From Desulfovermiculus halophilus DSM 18834 (GTDB lineage Bacteria > Desulfobacterota > Desulfovibrionia > Desulfovibrionales > Desulfothermaceae): 52,057 nucleotides of DNA. This document shows positions 16,470 to 25,054 of the stretch, piece by piece. A program made the translations under genes and the position numbers. The DNA lies in assembly GCF_000620765.1 (NCBI RefSeq), contig NZ_JIAK01000023.1, positions 1-52,057 on the forward strand, written 5' to 3'. Each line of letters begins with the position of its first letter. Positions within the stretch are counted from its first letter, which is position 1. The notes below the pieces were generated by a model that was not told where the DNA came from, searched no databases, and saw only the letters and a program-made list of their open reading frames with translations.

Positions 16470-17285
16470 TCACCCCAGCTCCTGGGGCAGATTCTGTCCT
16501 GTCTTTGCAAACACCGCCCGCACTGCGGCCCATCCGTCCTGTCCCATATCCCGGGAAAAATCCGTCACAAAGGTCTGGATATGCTCCCGGATGATCCGCT
16601 CTTCCATTTCCTGGGCATGGGCTTGAATATATGGCCAGATCTCGGCTTCGTGTTCCCGGGCATAATCCAGGCTGGCCCGGATCTTTTCTTCCATCCAGGC
16701 CGCCACGTCCGTCCCTAAGCTGCGCCGGGCCACGATTCCTCCCAAGGGAATGGGCAGTCCGGTGGCCTGCTCCCACCAGGCCCCGAGGTCCAGGACCAGA
16801 TGCAGTCCGTGCTGGGGATAGGTAAACCGGCCTTCGTGAATGATCACTCCGGCCTGGACTTCTCCCCGGGCTACAGCGGACATAATCCTGTCGTAGCGCA
16901 TGACCTGCAGCTCTCCCTGGAATCCACCATGGGCCCGCAGGAGCATACAGGCTGTGGTCAGCATCCCGGGAACCGCGATCTTGGCCGAGCCCAAGTCCTG
17001 AACAGAGCTGGGACCATGGGCAACCAAAAGCGGACCGCAGCCCCGTCCCAGGGCCCCTCCGCAGCTCAAGAGACGGTAGCTCCCGTGAATTTTGGGGTAG
17101 ACCGCCATGCTGATCTTGGCCACGTCCAGCGCACCGGCACAGACTGCGCTGTTGAGCTCCTGTACGTCCGCCAGTCTGGCCTCCAATCTGTAGGGGCGAT
17201 GATCGATCCGCCCCTGAAGCAGGGGGGCAAAAATATACGTGTCGTTTGGGCAGGGGGAAATCCCGAGCTGTAGGGTCTGAGTCAT
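16470..17285 (-). CDS. mqnD: 1,4-dihydroxy-6-naphthoate synthase MqnD
   Basis: Last enzyme of the futalosine-route core, converting cyclic dehypoxanthine futalosine to 1,4-dihydroxy-6-naphthoate for menaquinone. 271 aa from ATG 17285 (MTQTLQLG), preceded by GGAGG. Hallmarks are GISPCPNDTYIFAPLL, the periplasmic-binding-protein-like fold, ALDVAKISMAVYP, a conserved His in AGVIIHEGRFTY (catalytic in the family) and LPIPLGGIVARR. Divergent from the TetR gene, and convergent with the U32 gene 14 bases away. Confidence 0.95.
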   Translation of the reverse strand: MTQTLQLGISPCPNDTYIFAPLLQGRIDHRPYRLEARLADVQELNSAVCAGALDVAKISMAVYPKIHGSYRLLSCGGALGRGCGPLLVAHGPSSVQDLGSAKIAVPGMLTTACMLLRAHGGFQGELQVMRYDRIMSAVARGEVQAGVIIHEGRFTYPQHGLHLVLDLGAWWEQATGLPIPLGGIVARRSLGTDVAAWMEEKIRASLDYAREHEAEIWPYIQAHAQEMEERIIREHIQTFVTDFSRDMGQDGWAAVRAVFAKTGQNLPQELG

Positions 17286-17338
17286 GGTGTCTCGTCCTCC
17301 GGGTGGTCGATGTGCTGCGTGAGCATCTTGACCTATGT

Positions 17339-17355
17339 GTTCAGGGGGTCTGAAC
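17339..17355. promoter_or_regulatory. Short palindrome between mqnD and the TetR gene
   Basis: GTTCAG and CTGAAC (6-bp arms, 5-base spacer) at 17339-17355. It sits between two direct copies of GCATCTTGAC (17323-17332 and 17360-17369). It may be a regulator site or chance. Confidence 0.3.
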
Positions 17356-17393
17356 GATTGCATCTTGACAAGCCTTGGCCCCAGTGACAAGCT

Positions 17394-17419
17394 CTGCAAT
17401 GACCGGCTGGTCATTGCAG
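17394..17419. promoter_or_regulatory. 26-bp perfect palindrome, candidate TetR operator
   Basis: Arms CTGCAATGACC (17394-17404) and GGTCATTGCAG (17409-17419) are perfect 11-bp inverted repeats around a 4-base spacer. It lies 20 bases before the TetR ATG and about 110 bases from the mqnD start, the usual place for a TetR-family autoregulatory operator. An RNA hairpin in the TetR leader is the alternative. Confidence 0.6.
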
Positions 17420-17439
17420 GCCAGCGATCCTTTTCGACC

Positions 17440-18099
17440 ATGTCCCGGGGTGATCCTTTGAGCCAGTACCCAAGCCCTACCTTTCTGAAAACGGCACCAG
17501 AAAAGCAACAGGCTGTTTTGGATGCGGCCGTGGCTGAATTCGGCACATACGGGTACCACCAGGCCAGCATCAACCGGCTGGTCAATCGCCTCGGAATCGC
17601 AAAGGGATCAATATTTCAATATTTCGGGACAAAACAAGGCCTTTTTGACTACGTCTTTGCCCAGGCCAAGGGCGCTGTTTCCCAGCATCTGCGCTTTATC
17701 CGGGAGCACACCCGGGACAAGGATTTCTTCACCCGGCTGCGTATCGTGGTCCAATCCGGGTTGGACTTTGTCCGGGAAAACCCCGGGTTCTACCGCCTGT
17801 ACATGCACGTCCTGCGGGATGAACACCTGCCCGGCCGGGCAGGGTACCTGCTTGAAGTCAGAGCCGCTTCCAGGGCCTATTTGGCCGGGTTGGTTGACCA
17901 GGGCCTGGCCAACACCGAGCTGGACCCGGACCTTTCCCCGGAATGGTCCGTGGTTTTTATCGATACTCTTCTGGACCGCTTTTTTCAGGCCATGTCTGCC
18001 CCCGATGGGGATGAAGCATCGTCCATGATCCCGACCGGCCCGGACCACGAACATGTGCAGACCCTTATCCGCTTCATCCGCAAGGGATTGGGGAAATAA
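17440..18099 (+). CDS. TetR/AcrR family transcriptional regulator
   Basis: 219 aa from ATG 17440; a longer frame exists upstream but would run through the palindrome. The N-terminal TetR DNA-binding domain spans about residues 20-65: KQQAVLDAAVAEFGTYGYH, then the helix-turn-helix INRLVNRLGIAKGSIFQYF, then GTKQGLFDYVF. The C-terminal ligand-binding helical domain is variable, as usual. It sits between mqnD (divergent) and mqnECA (same strand), so control of menaquinone genes is plausible but unproven. Confidence 0.9.
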   Translation: MSRGDPLSQYPSPTFLKTAPEKQQAVLDAAVAEFGTYGYHQASINRLVNRLGIAKGSIFQYFGTKQGLFDYVFAQAKGAVSQHLRFIREHTRDKDFFTRLRIVVQSGLDFVRENPGFYRLYMHVLRDEHLPGRAGYLLEVRAASRAYLAGLVDQGLANTELDPDLSPEWSVVFIDTLLDRFFQAMSAPDGDEASSMIPTGPDHEHVQTLIRFIRKGLGK

Positions 18100-18179
18100 T
18101 GCCGTAATAAAACCGCTTCTGTTTGTAGAGAGCAGCCCTGCACACACATCACAGCCCTTTGTAATCTGAGAGGATATTC

Positions 18180-19283
18180 ATGCCCTTACACCAAGCCCTG
18201 CGCCAGCACAACCTGAGCACGATTGCGGACAAAGTCCGGGCCGGGGAGCGCCTGACCCTGGATGAGGGACAAGCCTTGTTCGACTGTCCGGATCCGGTCC
18301 TGGTCGGAGCCCTGGCCCACGCCGCCCGGACCGAAAGGCACGGCCTGGGAACCAGCTACGTGCTCAACCAGCAGATCAACTACACAAATATCTGCGTCAA
18401 CCAATGCCGGTTTTGTTCCTACTACCGCAAACAGGGACAGGAGCAGGCCTTTGAGCTCAGTCTGGAAGAGATCAAGGAAAAGATCATGGCCCAGTCCGAC
18501 ATGCCCCTTACCGAGATCCATATCGTCGGGGGCTGTCATCCCGGGCTGGGCCTGGACTACTACGAAGCCGCGCTGTCTACCATCCGTGCCCTGCGCCCGG
18601 ACGTGATCCTTAAATGCTTCACTCCGGTGGAGATTGAGCACTTCGCCAATCTGGAAGGCATCTCTCCCCGGGAGGTCCTCCTTCGCCTGCGTCAGTCCGG
18701 CCTGGACATGATGGCCGGGGGAGGAGCGGAGATATTCGCCCCAGACGTCCGGCGGCGGATCTGTCCGGAAAAGATCAGTGGACAACGCTGGCTGGAGATA
18801 TCCGGCCTGGCCCACAGCCTGGGCCTGAAGACCAACTGTACAATGCTTTTCGGGCACCTGGAAACCGTCCGGGACCGCCTGGAGCATCTGGAGCTCTTGC
18901 GCACCCAGCAGGACCAAACCGGAGGATTCGTCTGCTTCATTCCCCTCCCCTTTCAGACTAAAAACAACCAGCTCACAGGGATTACCTCTCTCACCGGCAT
19001 CGAGGAGCTCAAGACCATAGCCGTGTGCAGGCTTATGCTGGACAACATCCCCAACATCAAAAGCTATTGGGTCATGCTGGGACTGAAACAGGCCCAGGCG
19101 GCCCTGTTCTTTGGGGCCAACGACCTTGACGGGACGGTGGTGGAGGAAAAGATAGGGCATATGGCCGGTGCCGACTCCCCCCAGGTCCTGACCCGAAAAG
19201 AGCTTGAAGACATGATCCGCGGCTGCGGCCTCATCCCCCAGGAGCGAAACGGCTTGTTCAGCCCGGTGCAAGGAGGACAATGA
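18180..19283 (+). CDS. mqnE: Aminodeoxyfutalosine synthase MqnE (radical SAM)
   Basis: Radical SAM enzyme that joins the MqnA product to S-adenosylmethionine to give 6-amino-6-deoxyfutalosine. 367 aa. The [4Fe-4S] motif is CVNQCRFCSYYRK (CxxxCxxC, about residues 72-79), preceded by NQQINYTNI. Also present are EIHIVGGCHPGLGLDYYE, the GGGAEIFAPDVRRRICP segment and FGANDLDGTVVEEKIGHMAGA. GAGAGGA lies ahead of ATG 18180. Distinguished from the MqnC paralogue next door by GGCHP and by EEKIGH near the end. The stop overlaps the first possible mqnC start. Confidence 0.95.
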   Translation: MPLHQALRQHNLSTIADKVRAGERLTLDEGQALFDCPDPVLVGALAHAARTERHGLGTSYVLNQQINYTNICVNQCRFCSYYRKQGQEQAFELSLEEIKEKIMAQSDMPLTEIHIVGGCHPGLGLDYYEAALSTIRALRPDVILKCFTPVEIEHFANLEGISPREVLLRLRQSGLDMMAGGGAEIFAPDVRRRICPEKISGQRWLEISGLAHSLGLKTNCTMLFGHLETVRDRLEHLELLRTQQDQTGGFVCFIPLPFQTKNNQLTGITSLTGIEELKTIAVCRLMLDNIPNIKSYWVMLGLKQAQAALFFGANDLDGTVVEEKIGHMAGADSPQVLTRKELEDMIRGCGLIPQERNGLFSPVQGGQ

Positions 19284-20350
19284 TGAACGCATCTGCCTCC
19301 AGCGATCTGCTCCAGAGGGCTGCACGCGGCGAACGCCTCACCCGGGACCAGGCCCTGGACCTGTATACCCGGGCCGATCTGCATCAATTGGCCGCTGCGG
19401 CTCAGGCCGTTCGCCGCCGCATGCATCCCCAGCCCGTGGTCACCTATGTAGTAGACAGGAACATCAACTATTCCAATATATGCGTCTGTGGATGCCGGTT
19501 CTGCGCCTTTTACCGCGCACCGGGGCAGGCCGGAGGATACGTCCTGGGGTTTGCCGAACTGAGCGCCAAGATCCGGGAGGCCATGGATCTTGGCGCCACC
19601 CAGATCCTGCTCCAGGGCAGCCATCACCCGGATCTGGGGATTGATTTCTATACCCAGATGCTCACTGCGGTGAAGGAGCAGTTTCCCGGCCTGCACATCC
19701 ATGGGTTTTCCCCTCCGGAAATCATGCACTTCGCCTCTCTCTCAGGGCTGCACCCTTCACAGGTCCTGGACCGGCTGATCTCGGCCGGGCTGAACTCCAT
19801 TCCCGGAGGAGGGGCGGAGATCCTGGTCGACCGGGTGCGCAGGGGAATCGCGCCCAACAAGTGCACCGCAGGGGAATGGCTTCACGTCATGGGCCTGGCC
19901 CATGCAAAAGGGCTTCTGACCACAGCCACCATGATGTTCGGGCATGTGGAAACCCTGGAGGACCGGGTCGATCACCTCCTGGCCCTCAGGGATCAGCAGG
20001 ACAGAACTAAGGGGTTCACCGCCTTCATCCCCTGGACCTTTCAGCCGGACAACACCGCCCTGTCAGCCCGCAAGGCCACCAGCATCGAGTATCTGCGTCT
20101 TCTGGCCCTGTCCCGCATGGTTTTGGACAATATCCCCAACCTCCAGGTCTCCTGGGTGACCATGGGGGCCAAAATCGGACAGCTCGGACTGTTCTTTGGG
20201 GCCAACGACTTCGGATCGACCATGATTGAAGAAAACGTGGTCGCTGCATCCGGGGTAAGCTTTCGGATGAGCGAAGCCACGATGCAGGAGGTCATTCAGG
20301 CGGCGGGGTTTGAGCCCAGGCAGCGCCGGATGGACTATGCACTGGTCTGA
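19283..20350 (+). CDS. mqnC: Cyclic dehypoxanthine futalosine synthase MqnC (radical SAM)
   Basis: Radical SAM cyclase forming the spiro ring of cyclic dehypoxanthine futalosine. 355 aa. The CxxxCxxC motif is CVCGCRFCAFYRA, followed by LQGSHHPDLGIDFYTQML, PGGGAEILVDRVRRGIAP and FGANDFGSTMIEENVVAASG, all MqnC-like. Two adjacent ATGs exist (19280 and 19283). AGGAGG ends at 19276, so the second has better spacing. Paralogous to mqnE. Confidence 0.95.
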   Translation: MNASASSDLLQRAARGERLTRDQALDLYTRADLHQLAAAAQAVRRRMHPQPVVTYVVDRNINYSNICVCGCRFCAFYRAPGQAGGYVLGFAELSAKIREAMDLGATQILLQGSHHPDLGIDFYTQMLTAVKEQFPGLHIHGFSPPEIMHFASLSGLHPSQVLDRLISAGLNSIPGGGAEILVDRVRRGIAPNKCTAGEWLHVMGLAHAKGLLTTATMMFGHVETLEDRVDHLLALRDQQDRTKGFTAFIPWTFQPDNTALSARKATSIEYLRLLALSRMVLDNIPNLQVSWVTMGAKIGQLGLFFGANDFGSTMIEENVVAASGVSFRMSEATMQEVIQAAGFEPRQRRMDYALV

Positions 20351-20422
20351 TCCGGGAACTGTGTTACAAACCAGATCCATTCTCCATCTGTTGACGCCGA
20401 AACCTTTCTCCAACCCATTGGT

Positions 20423-21310
20423 ATGACTGCTATGCATTCCGACCCACTTTCCGGTTCAGGCCCCAGCACGCCCATTCGCATGGGCAAGATCAGCTACTTG
20501 AACGTTTTGCCCATCTACTACGCCTTGGACCATGGGTATGTGGCCCATGACTTTGTCTTTACCTCCGGCCCTCCGGCGGATCTGAACACCCGGATCAAGG
20601 CCGGGGAGCTGGATATGAGCGCGGCCTCGAGCATCGAATACGGCCGACACTTTGAAGACTACCTCCTCCTGCCCCGGGTAGCCATTGGCAGCCAGGGACC
20701 GGTTCAGAGCGTTCTCCTGCTCAGCAGTGTTCCCTGGTCTTCCCTCCAGGGCCGCCGCATTTTGCTCAGCTCCCAGAGCCATACCTCGGCAGCCCTGCTC
20801 CGTCTCCTGGTCCGCGAGCACATGGGACTTGAGGTCGAATACGAGACCGGGGACATTACTGCCAGGCTCCAAGCCAACGATCCGCCGACCGCCTTCCTGG
20901 CCATCGGCGACGAGGCCCTGCGGCTGCGCGATCACCCGGAGTTTCCCTATCGCCTGGACCTGGGGCAGGCATGGCTGGAGTGGACCGGCCTGCCCTTTAT
21001 CTTTGGGGTCTGGGTCGGGCGGAAAGCGGGCACCAGCCGGGAAGAAGCCGCCCTGGCCTGCGGATGCCGGCAGCTCCTTGCGGCCAAGGACTGGGGAGTG
21101 AAACGCATTCCCTTTTTCGCCCGCCTGGTCAGTGAACAGGGCATTTTGACCTATCCGGACCTTGTTTCCTACTTCAACGGGTTGGTCTATGATTTCGGCC
21201 CCAGGGAACAGGAGGGGCTGCGCCTTTTTTACCGCAAGCTGTATGACTGCGGCGAGCTGCAGCATATGCCGGAGCTGAACTTTCTGGCTATTCCCAGCGG
21301 TCCCGAATGA
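20423..21310 (+). CDS. mqnA: Chorismate dehydratase MqnA
   Basis: First committed step of the futalosine pathway: dehydrates chorismate to 3-enolpyruvoylbenzoate. About 295 aa. Family features are IRMGKISYLNVLPIYYALD (the N in SYLNV is conserved), AGELDMSAASSIEYG, ILLSSQSHTSAALLR, FLAIGDEAL and FGVWVGRK. The exact start is uncertain: ATG 20423, 20432 or 20480 (MGKISYLN, nearest to the family's usual start). Its 3' end overlaps the convergent polyprenyl synthase gene by 23 bases. Confidence 0.93.
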   Translation: MTAMHSDPLSGSGPSTPIRMGKISYLNVLPIYYALDHGYVAHDFVFTSGPPADLNTRIKAGELDMSAASSIEYGRHFEDYLLLPRVAIGSQGPVQSVLLLSSVPWSSLQGRRILLSSQSHTSAALLRLLVREHMGLEVEYETGDITARLQANDPPTAFLAIGDEALRLRDHPEFPYRLDLGQAWLEWTGLPFIFGVWVGRKAGTSREEAALACGCRQLLAAKDWGVKRIPFFARLVSEQGILTYPDLVSYFNGLVYDFGPREQEGLRLFYRKLYDCGELQHMPELNFLAIPSGPE

Positions 21311-22262
21311 ACTCCAGGCTCTGGGTCAAGAGATCGCGCTCCGGAGAGGACGGAAAGACGGAGAGGGCCTCTCTGGCGGTGTGCAGAAAGGTATCGGCCT
21401 CTTCCCTGGCCTTCTGGCTCAGGCCAAGATCCTGGATGCGGCGCAGGATCCACTGCTGTTCAGAATCGGCCAGGGTGTAATCCTTGATCCTGGCCAATAT
21501 CCCGGCCTTGACATCCTGGTCCAGGGTATTGAGGAAGAAAATCAGGGGCAGGGTCAGCTTGCCCTCCCGTAAGTCCCCTCCCAGGGGCTTTCCGGACTGG
21601 GTCGGAGACGCGGCGTAATCCATAGCGTCGTCCACCAGCTGGAAGGCAATGCCCATATTCAGCCCGAAGCACTTGGCCGCTTCGATCTGCGCATCGCTGC
21701 ATCCGGCCATGATCGCCCCGCTCTGACAGCAGGTCTGGAGCAAAAAGCCGGTCTTGCCGACAATGATCTCCAGATACTCCTCGCGGGACAGATCCGGCTG
21801 CTTCATGCGCTCGATCTCCAAAATCTCCCCGGTGGCTGTCTGGTAGATGGCCTCGGATATACAGGCCATCAGGGGCAGGCTGTTGTATTCGGTGACCACC
21901 TTGTTGGCCTTGGCCAGCAAAGCGTCTCCGGCCAAAAGGGTTGCGCTGGTCCCGAACAGCAGGTGGGCCGCGGACTGGCTGCGTCGCATGGATGCATTGT
22001 CCAGGATATCGTCATGCAGCAGGGTCGCGGAATGGATGAGCTCCAGAGAAGCGGCCAGAGGGTACAGCCCGCGGACCGGCTTTCCCTGCCCCAGGGCCTG
22101 AAAGGTAAGCAGGCATAAGGCCGGCCGGAGCCGCTTGCCGCCTCCGCTTAAAATATGTTCAGCCACCGGCTGAACAACCGGGTTCAGATCGGAGCAGATA
22201 GTGCGCAGACTGTGGTCAATTTGCGAACGATGCTGGTGAAAAAACTCGATCAGCGAGGGCAT
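21288..22262 (-). CDS. Polyprenyl (octaprenyl-type) diphosphate synthase
   Basis: Trans-prenyltransferase that lengthens isoprenoid diphosphates. 324 aa. Both aspartate-rich motifs are present: LLHDDILDNASMRR (about residue 80) and QLVDDAMDY (about residue 210), along with GGGKRLRPALCLL. Placement directly after mqnB and opposite mqnA suggests that it makes the menaquinone side chain. Chain length cannot be read reliably from sequence alone. Separated from mqnB by 15 bases. Confidence 0.92.
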   Translation of the reverse strand: MPSLIEFFHQHRSQIDHSLRTICSDLNPVVQPVAEHILSGGGKRLRPALCLLTFQALGQGKPVRGLYPLAASLELIHSATLLHDDILDNASMRRSQSAAHLLFGTSATLLAGDALLAKANKVVTEYNSLPLMACISEAIYQTATGEILEIERMKQPDLSREEYLEIIVGKTGFLLQTCCQSGAIMAGCSDAQIEAAKCFGLNMGIAFQLVDDAMDYAASPTQSGKPLGGDLREGKLTLPLIFFLNTLDQDVKAGILARIKDYTLADSEQQWILRRIQDLGLSQKAREEADTFLHTAREALSVFPSSPERDLLTQSLEFIRDRWE

Positions 22263-22277
22263 GGGATTCCTGATACA

Positions 22278-23030
22278 CTACTGCCTTTTGCCTGGCAAGG
22301 GATCTTTCTCCGGCCCCAATAGCCGCAAGGCGGCATCCCCCAGACTGGAGAAGGCCCGATCAATTGCCCACTCCCCCGCCTCGCGCGAGCCGACCCGGTT
22401 GGAGATGCTCCGGATCTGCACAAAGGGCAGTCCATGCACCGCACATGCCCAGCCCAGGGCAAAGCCCTCCATGTTTTCCACCTCCGCCTGAGTCCGGCTC
22501 CACAAATAGGCGGCCCGATCCGCAGTCCCGGAGACCCCGGAAACACTCAGGCTGGTCACCCGGGGCCACTGGGGACAAAGCTCCAGTCCCATGCCCTGGG
22601 CCTCCCGGTCCGGATCCCAGGCCAGGGTATCCCAGACGATCTCCCCCTGAGCCTTGCCTTGGCCCAAGCCCAGGCCCTTGGGATCCACGCCGTGTTCAGT
22701 TATCAGACCGAACTCGGGCCAGATTTCAGTCTGCACTGCGACCACAGAGCCCAGAGGAAAACGGCCTGGATCAAAGCTTCCGGCAATGCCCAGGTTCAGA
22801 ACCCCGGCCAGTCCAGGGGCCCGGGCGGCGAGCCGCCCCAGGGCCATGGCAGCATTCACCATACCGATCCCGGTGATCACAAGAAGCAGGGTCCTGGGGC
22901 CCCAGGCCAGCTCATACGAACGACTCAGCTTCAGGGAGACTCCCTGGCCCCGGGCGCCGAGCACGGCCTGCATCTCCCTGCGGGTGGCTGTGACCAGGGC
23001 GATGGGCTGCCGGGTGCATCGAGTATCCAT
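22278..23030 (-). CDS. mqnB: Futalosine hydrolase MqnB
   Basis: Nucleosidase of the PNP/MTAN fold that removes the purine base in the futalosine route. 250 aa. Typical segments are IALVTATRREMQAVL, LLLVITGIGMVNAAMALGRL, GVLNLGIAGSFDPG and VENMEGFALGWACAVHGLPFVQIRSISNRVG, in which the catalytic region and ME motif (ENMEG) are visible. An MTA/SAH nucleosidase could look similar. Neighbouring mqn genes and the FVQIRSISNRVG end favour futalosine hydrolase. It precedes the polyprenyl synthase gene on the same strand. Confidence 0.88.
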   Translation of the reverse strand: MDTRCTRQPIALVTATRREMQAVLGARGQGVSLKLSRSYELAWGPRTLLLVITGIGMVNAAMALGRLAARAPGLAGVLNLGIAGSFDPGRFPLGSVVAVQTEIWPEFGLITEHGVDPKGLGLGQGKAQGEIVWDTLAWDPDREAQGMGLELCPQWPRVTSLSVSGVSGTADRAAYLWSRTQAEVENMEGFALGWACAVHGLPFVQIRSISNRVGSREAGEWAIDRAFSSLGDAALRLLGPEKDPLPGKRQ

Positions 23031-23058
23031 TTACGTATCCCTCACCTGTCTCTAAACC

Positions 23059-24372
23059 CTACAGCCGCCAATAGGTGGTGCCAAAGCTGCGGATGACCTC
23101 CGGTTGCAGGGCCCCCTTGATGTCGGCGATCACTGCCTTCTGCGGATCACGCAGGCAGCTCAGAAGCTCACCGGCGGAGCGCTGGGTATACCACGAATGG
23201 GGCACAGCCAGAATCAGGGCATCCAGTTCCTTCAGCTCCTCCCAGGGCGTCAGCTCCACTCCGAACTCTGCTTTGACCTCATCCACATCCACAAGGGGGT
23301 CGTGGACCGCAACCCGGACGCAGAAGCTCTCCAACTCCCGGAGAATATCGATAACCCGGGTATTGCGCAGATCCGGGACATTTTCCTTGAAGGTCAGGCC
23401 CAGGATCCCGATCCTGGCCCCATGGACACCATTCCCGGCCTGGATGATGTTCTTGATCACCCTTTGGGCCACAAACTCGCCCATGTTGTCGTTGATCCGC
23501 CTTCCAGCCAGAATGACCTGGGGGTGATAGGCCAGGGCCTCGGCCTTGAAGGTCAGATAGTAGGGATCGACACCAATGCAGTGCCCCCCGACCAGGCCGG
23601 GCCTGAAGGGCAGAAAGTTCCATTTGGTCCCGGCAGCCTCTAAGACATCCAGGGTATCGATCCCCATCCGTTCAAAGATCAGGGCCAGCTCGTTCATCAG
23701 GGCAATGTTCAGGTCCCGCTGGGTATTCTCAATGACCTTGGCCGCCTCAGCAACCTTGATGCTCGGGGCCCTGTGCACCCCGGCCCGAACAACCCGGGCA
23801 TACACTGAGGCCAGAAAATCGGTGACCGCCTCGCTTTGCCCGGCCACGACCTTGACGATATTCTCCAGGGTATTCACCTTGTCTCCTGGATTGATCCGCT
23901 CTGGTGAGTACCCGATCCAAAAATCCCTTCCGCAGTGCAGCCCCGAAGCCTCCTCCAGCATGGGCAGGCACAGCTCTTCCGTCAAACCCGGATAGACAGT
24001 GGATTCATAGACCACAACAGTCCCCTCGGCCATGTGCCGGCCCACAGTTGCGCTTGCACCCTGTATCGGTCCAAGGTCCGGACGCCGGTTGGAGTCGATG
24101 GGAGTGGGCACGGCCACGATAATCAGCCGGGCCCGGCCCAGGATTTGCGGATCCGCAGAACAGGTCAGATCAACTGCCAACAGATCCCGGGCCTGGGTTT
24201 CTCCGGTTCGGTCCCGCCCCTGGTTCAGCTCCTGGACCCTGACCGGAGAGATGTCAAAGCCGATGACCTGAAAATGCCTGGCCAAAGCCACGGCCAGGGG
24301 AAGGCCCACATAGCCCAGACCAACCACCGCAATCTTTTCCTTTCTTTCCAGAAAATCGGCCAGCTTGAGCAT
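23059..24372 (-). CDS. Nucleotide sugar dehydrogenase (UDP-GalNAc/GlcNAc 6-dehydrogenase type)
   Basis: NAD-dependent four-electron oxidation of a UDP-hexose to the uronic acid, for surface polysaccharide. 437 aa. The Rossmann glycine motif is VVGLGYVGLPLAVALA (residues 15-30). VPTPID, the YSPERINPGD segment and the catalytic cysteine in VGGHCIGVDPYYL are visible. FVAQRVIKNI and GLTFKENVPDLRNTRV belong to the C-terminal UDP-binding domain. The sequence resembles the WbpO/TviB group rather than UDP-glucose dehydrogenase proper. No glycosyltransferases are adjacent. Confidence 0.9.
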   Translation of the reverse strand: MLKLADFLERKEKIAVVGLGYVGLPLAVALARHFQVIGFDISPVRVQELNQGRDRTGETQARDLLAVDLTCSADPQILGRARLIIVAVPTPIDSNRRPDLGPIQGASATVGRHMAEGTVVVYESTVYPGLTEELCLPMLEEASGLHCGRDFWIGYSPERINPGDKVNTLENIVKVVAGQSEAVTDFLASVYARVVRAGVHRAPSIKVAEAAKVIENTQRDLNIALMNELALIFERMGIDTLDVLEAAGTKWNFLPFRPGLVGGHCIGVDPYYLTFKAEALAYHPQVILAGRRINDNMGEFVAQRVIKNIIQAGNGVHGARIGILGLTFKENVPDLRNTRVIDILRELESFCVRVAVHDPLVDVDEVKAEFGVELTPWEELKELDALILAVPHSWYTQRSAGELLSCLRDPQKAVIADIKGALQPEVIRSFGTTYWRL

Positions 24373-24444
24373 GTCCGGTCACCTTCCTTGTCATTTTCCT
24401 TAGAATTTGACATGATGAAACAAATCACAAATGCGGAGGACGAA

Positions 24445-25044
24445 ATGGACCTTTTGCCCATCAAGCGGGCCATGCTCAGCGTGACCGACAAAACAGGCCT
24501 GACTGAGCTGTGCACAGCCTTGGTTCAGAACCAGACTGAGCTGGTATCCACCGGGGGAACCATGCGCCACATCCAGGATGCCGGGCTTCCGGTGACTGCA
24601 GTGAGCGAGGTTACCGGGTTCCCCGAAATCCTCGGAGGCCGGGTCAAGACCCTCCACCCCTTGATCCACGCCGGGATCCTGGCCGACAAGGACAACCAGG
24701 AGCACCTGGAGACCCTGCGCAGAATGGATATCCTTGCCTTTGATCTGGTCTGTGTCAACCTGTACGATTTCGCTCAGGCCCTCAACGATCAGAAACAGGA
24801 CCGGGAGCTGGTCGAGGAAATCGATATTGGTGGCCCCACCCTGCTCCGGGCCGGGGCGAAAAACTTCCACAGCCTGACGGTTCTGCCTACCCCTGAATCC
24901 TATGCCCAGTTCGAGGCAGAGCTGGAAAAGAACCGCGGCGCAGTGAGCCTTGAGTTCAGAAGGCGGATGGCGGCCAGAACCTTTGCCCTGACCGCAGGGT
25001 ACGACACCATGATCGCCCGGGCCCTGGGCCAAACCGATCTGTAA
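24445..25044 (+). CDS. IMP cyclohydrolase (stand-alone PurH N-terminal domain)
   Basis: Closes the ring of FAICAR to IMP, the last step of purine synthesis. 199 aa from ATG 24445, chosen because GGAGG lies five bases upstream; ATGs at 24412 and 24415 also exist. The MGS-like domain has RAMLSVTDKTGLTEL, LVSTGGTMRHIQDAG, GFPEILGGRVKTLHPLIHAG, VCVNLYDF and EEIDIGGPTLLRAGAKN. The AICAR transformylase half of bifunctional PurH is absent: the next gene, hflX, begins directly after. The formyltransferase must be encoded elsewhere. Confidence 0.9.
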   Translation: MDLLPIKRAMLSVTDKTGLTELCTALVQNQTELVSTGGTMRHIQDAGLPVTAVSEVTGFPEILGGRVKTLHPLIHAGILADKDNQEHLETLRRMDILAFDLVCVNLYDFAQALNDQKQDRELVEEIDIGGPTLLRAGAKNFHSLTVLPTPESYAQFEAELEKNRGAVSLEFRRRMAARTFALTAGYDTMIARALGQTDL

Positions 25045-25054
25045 GGAGCCTCAT

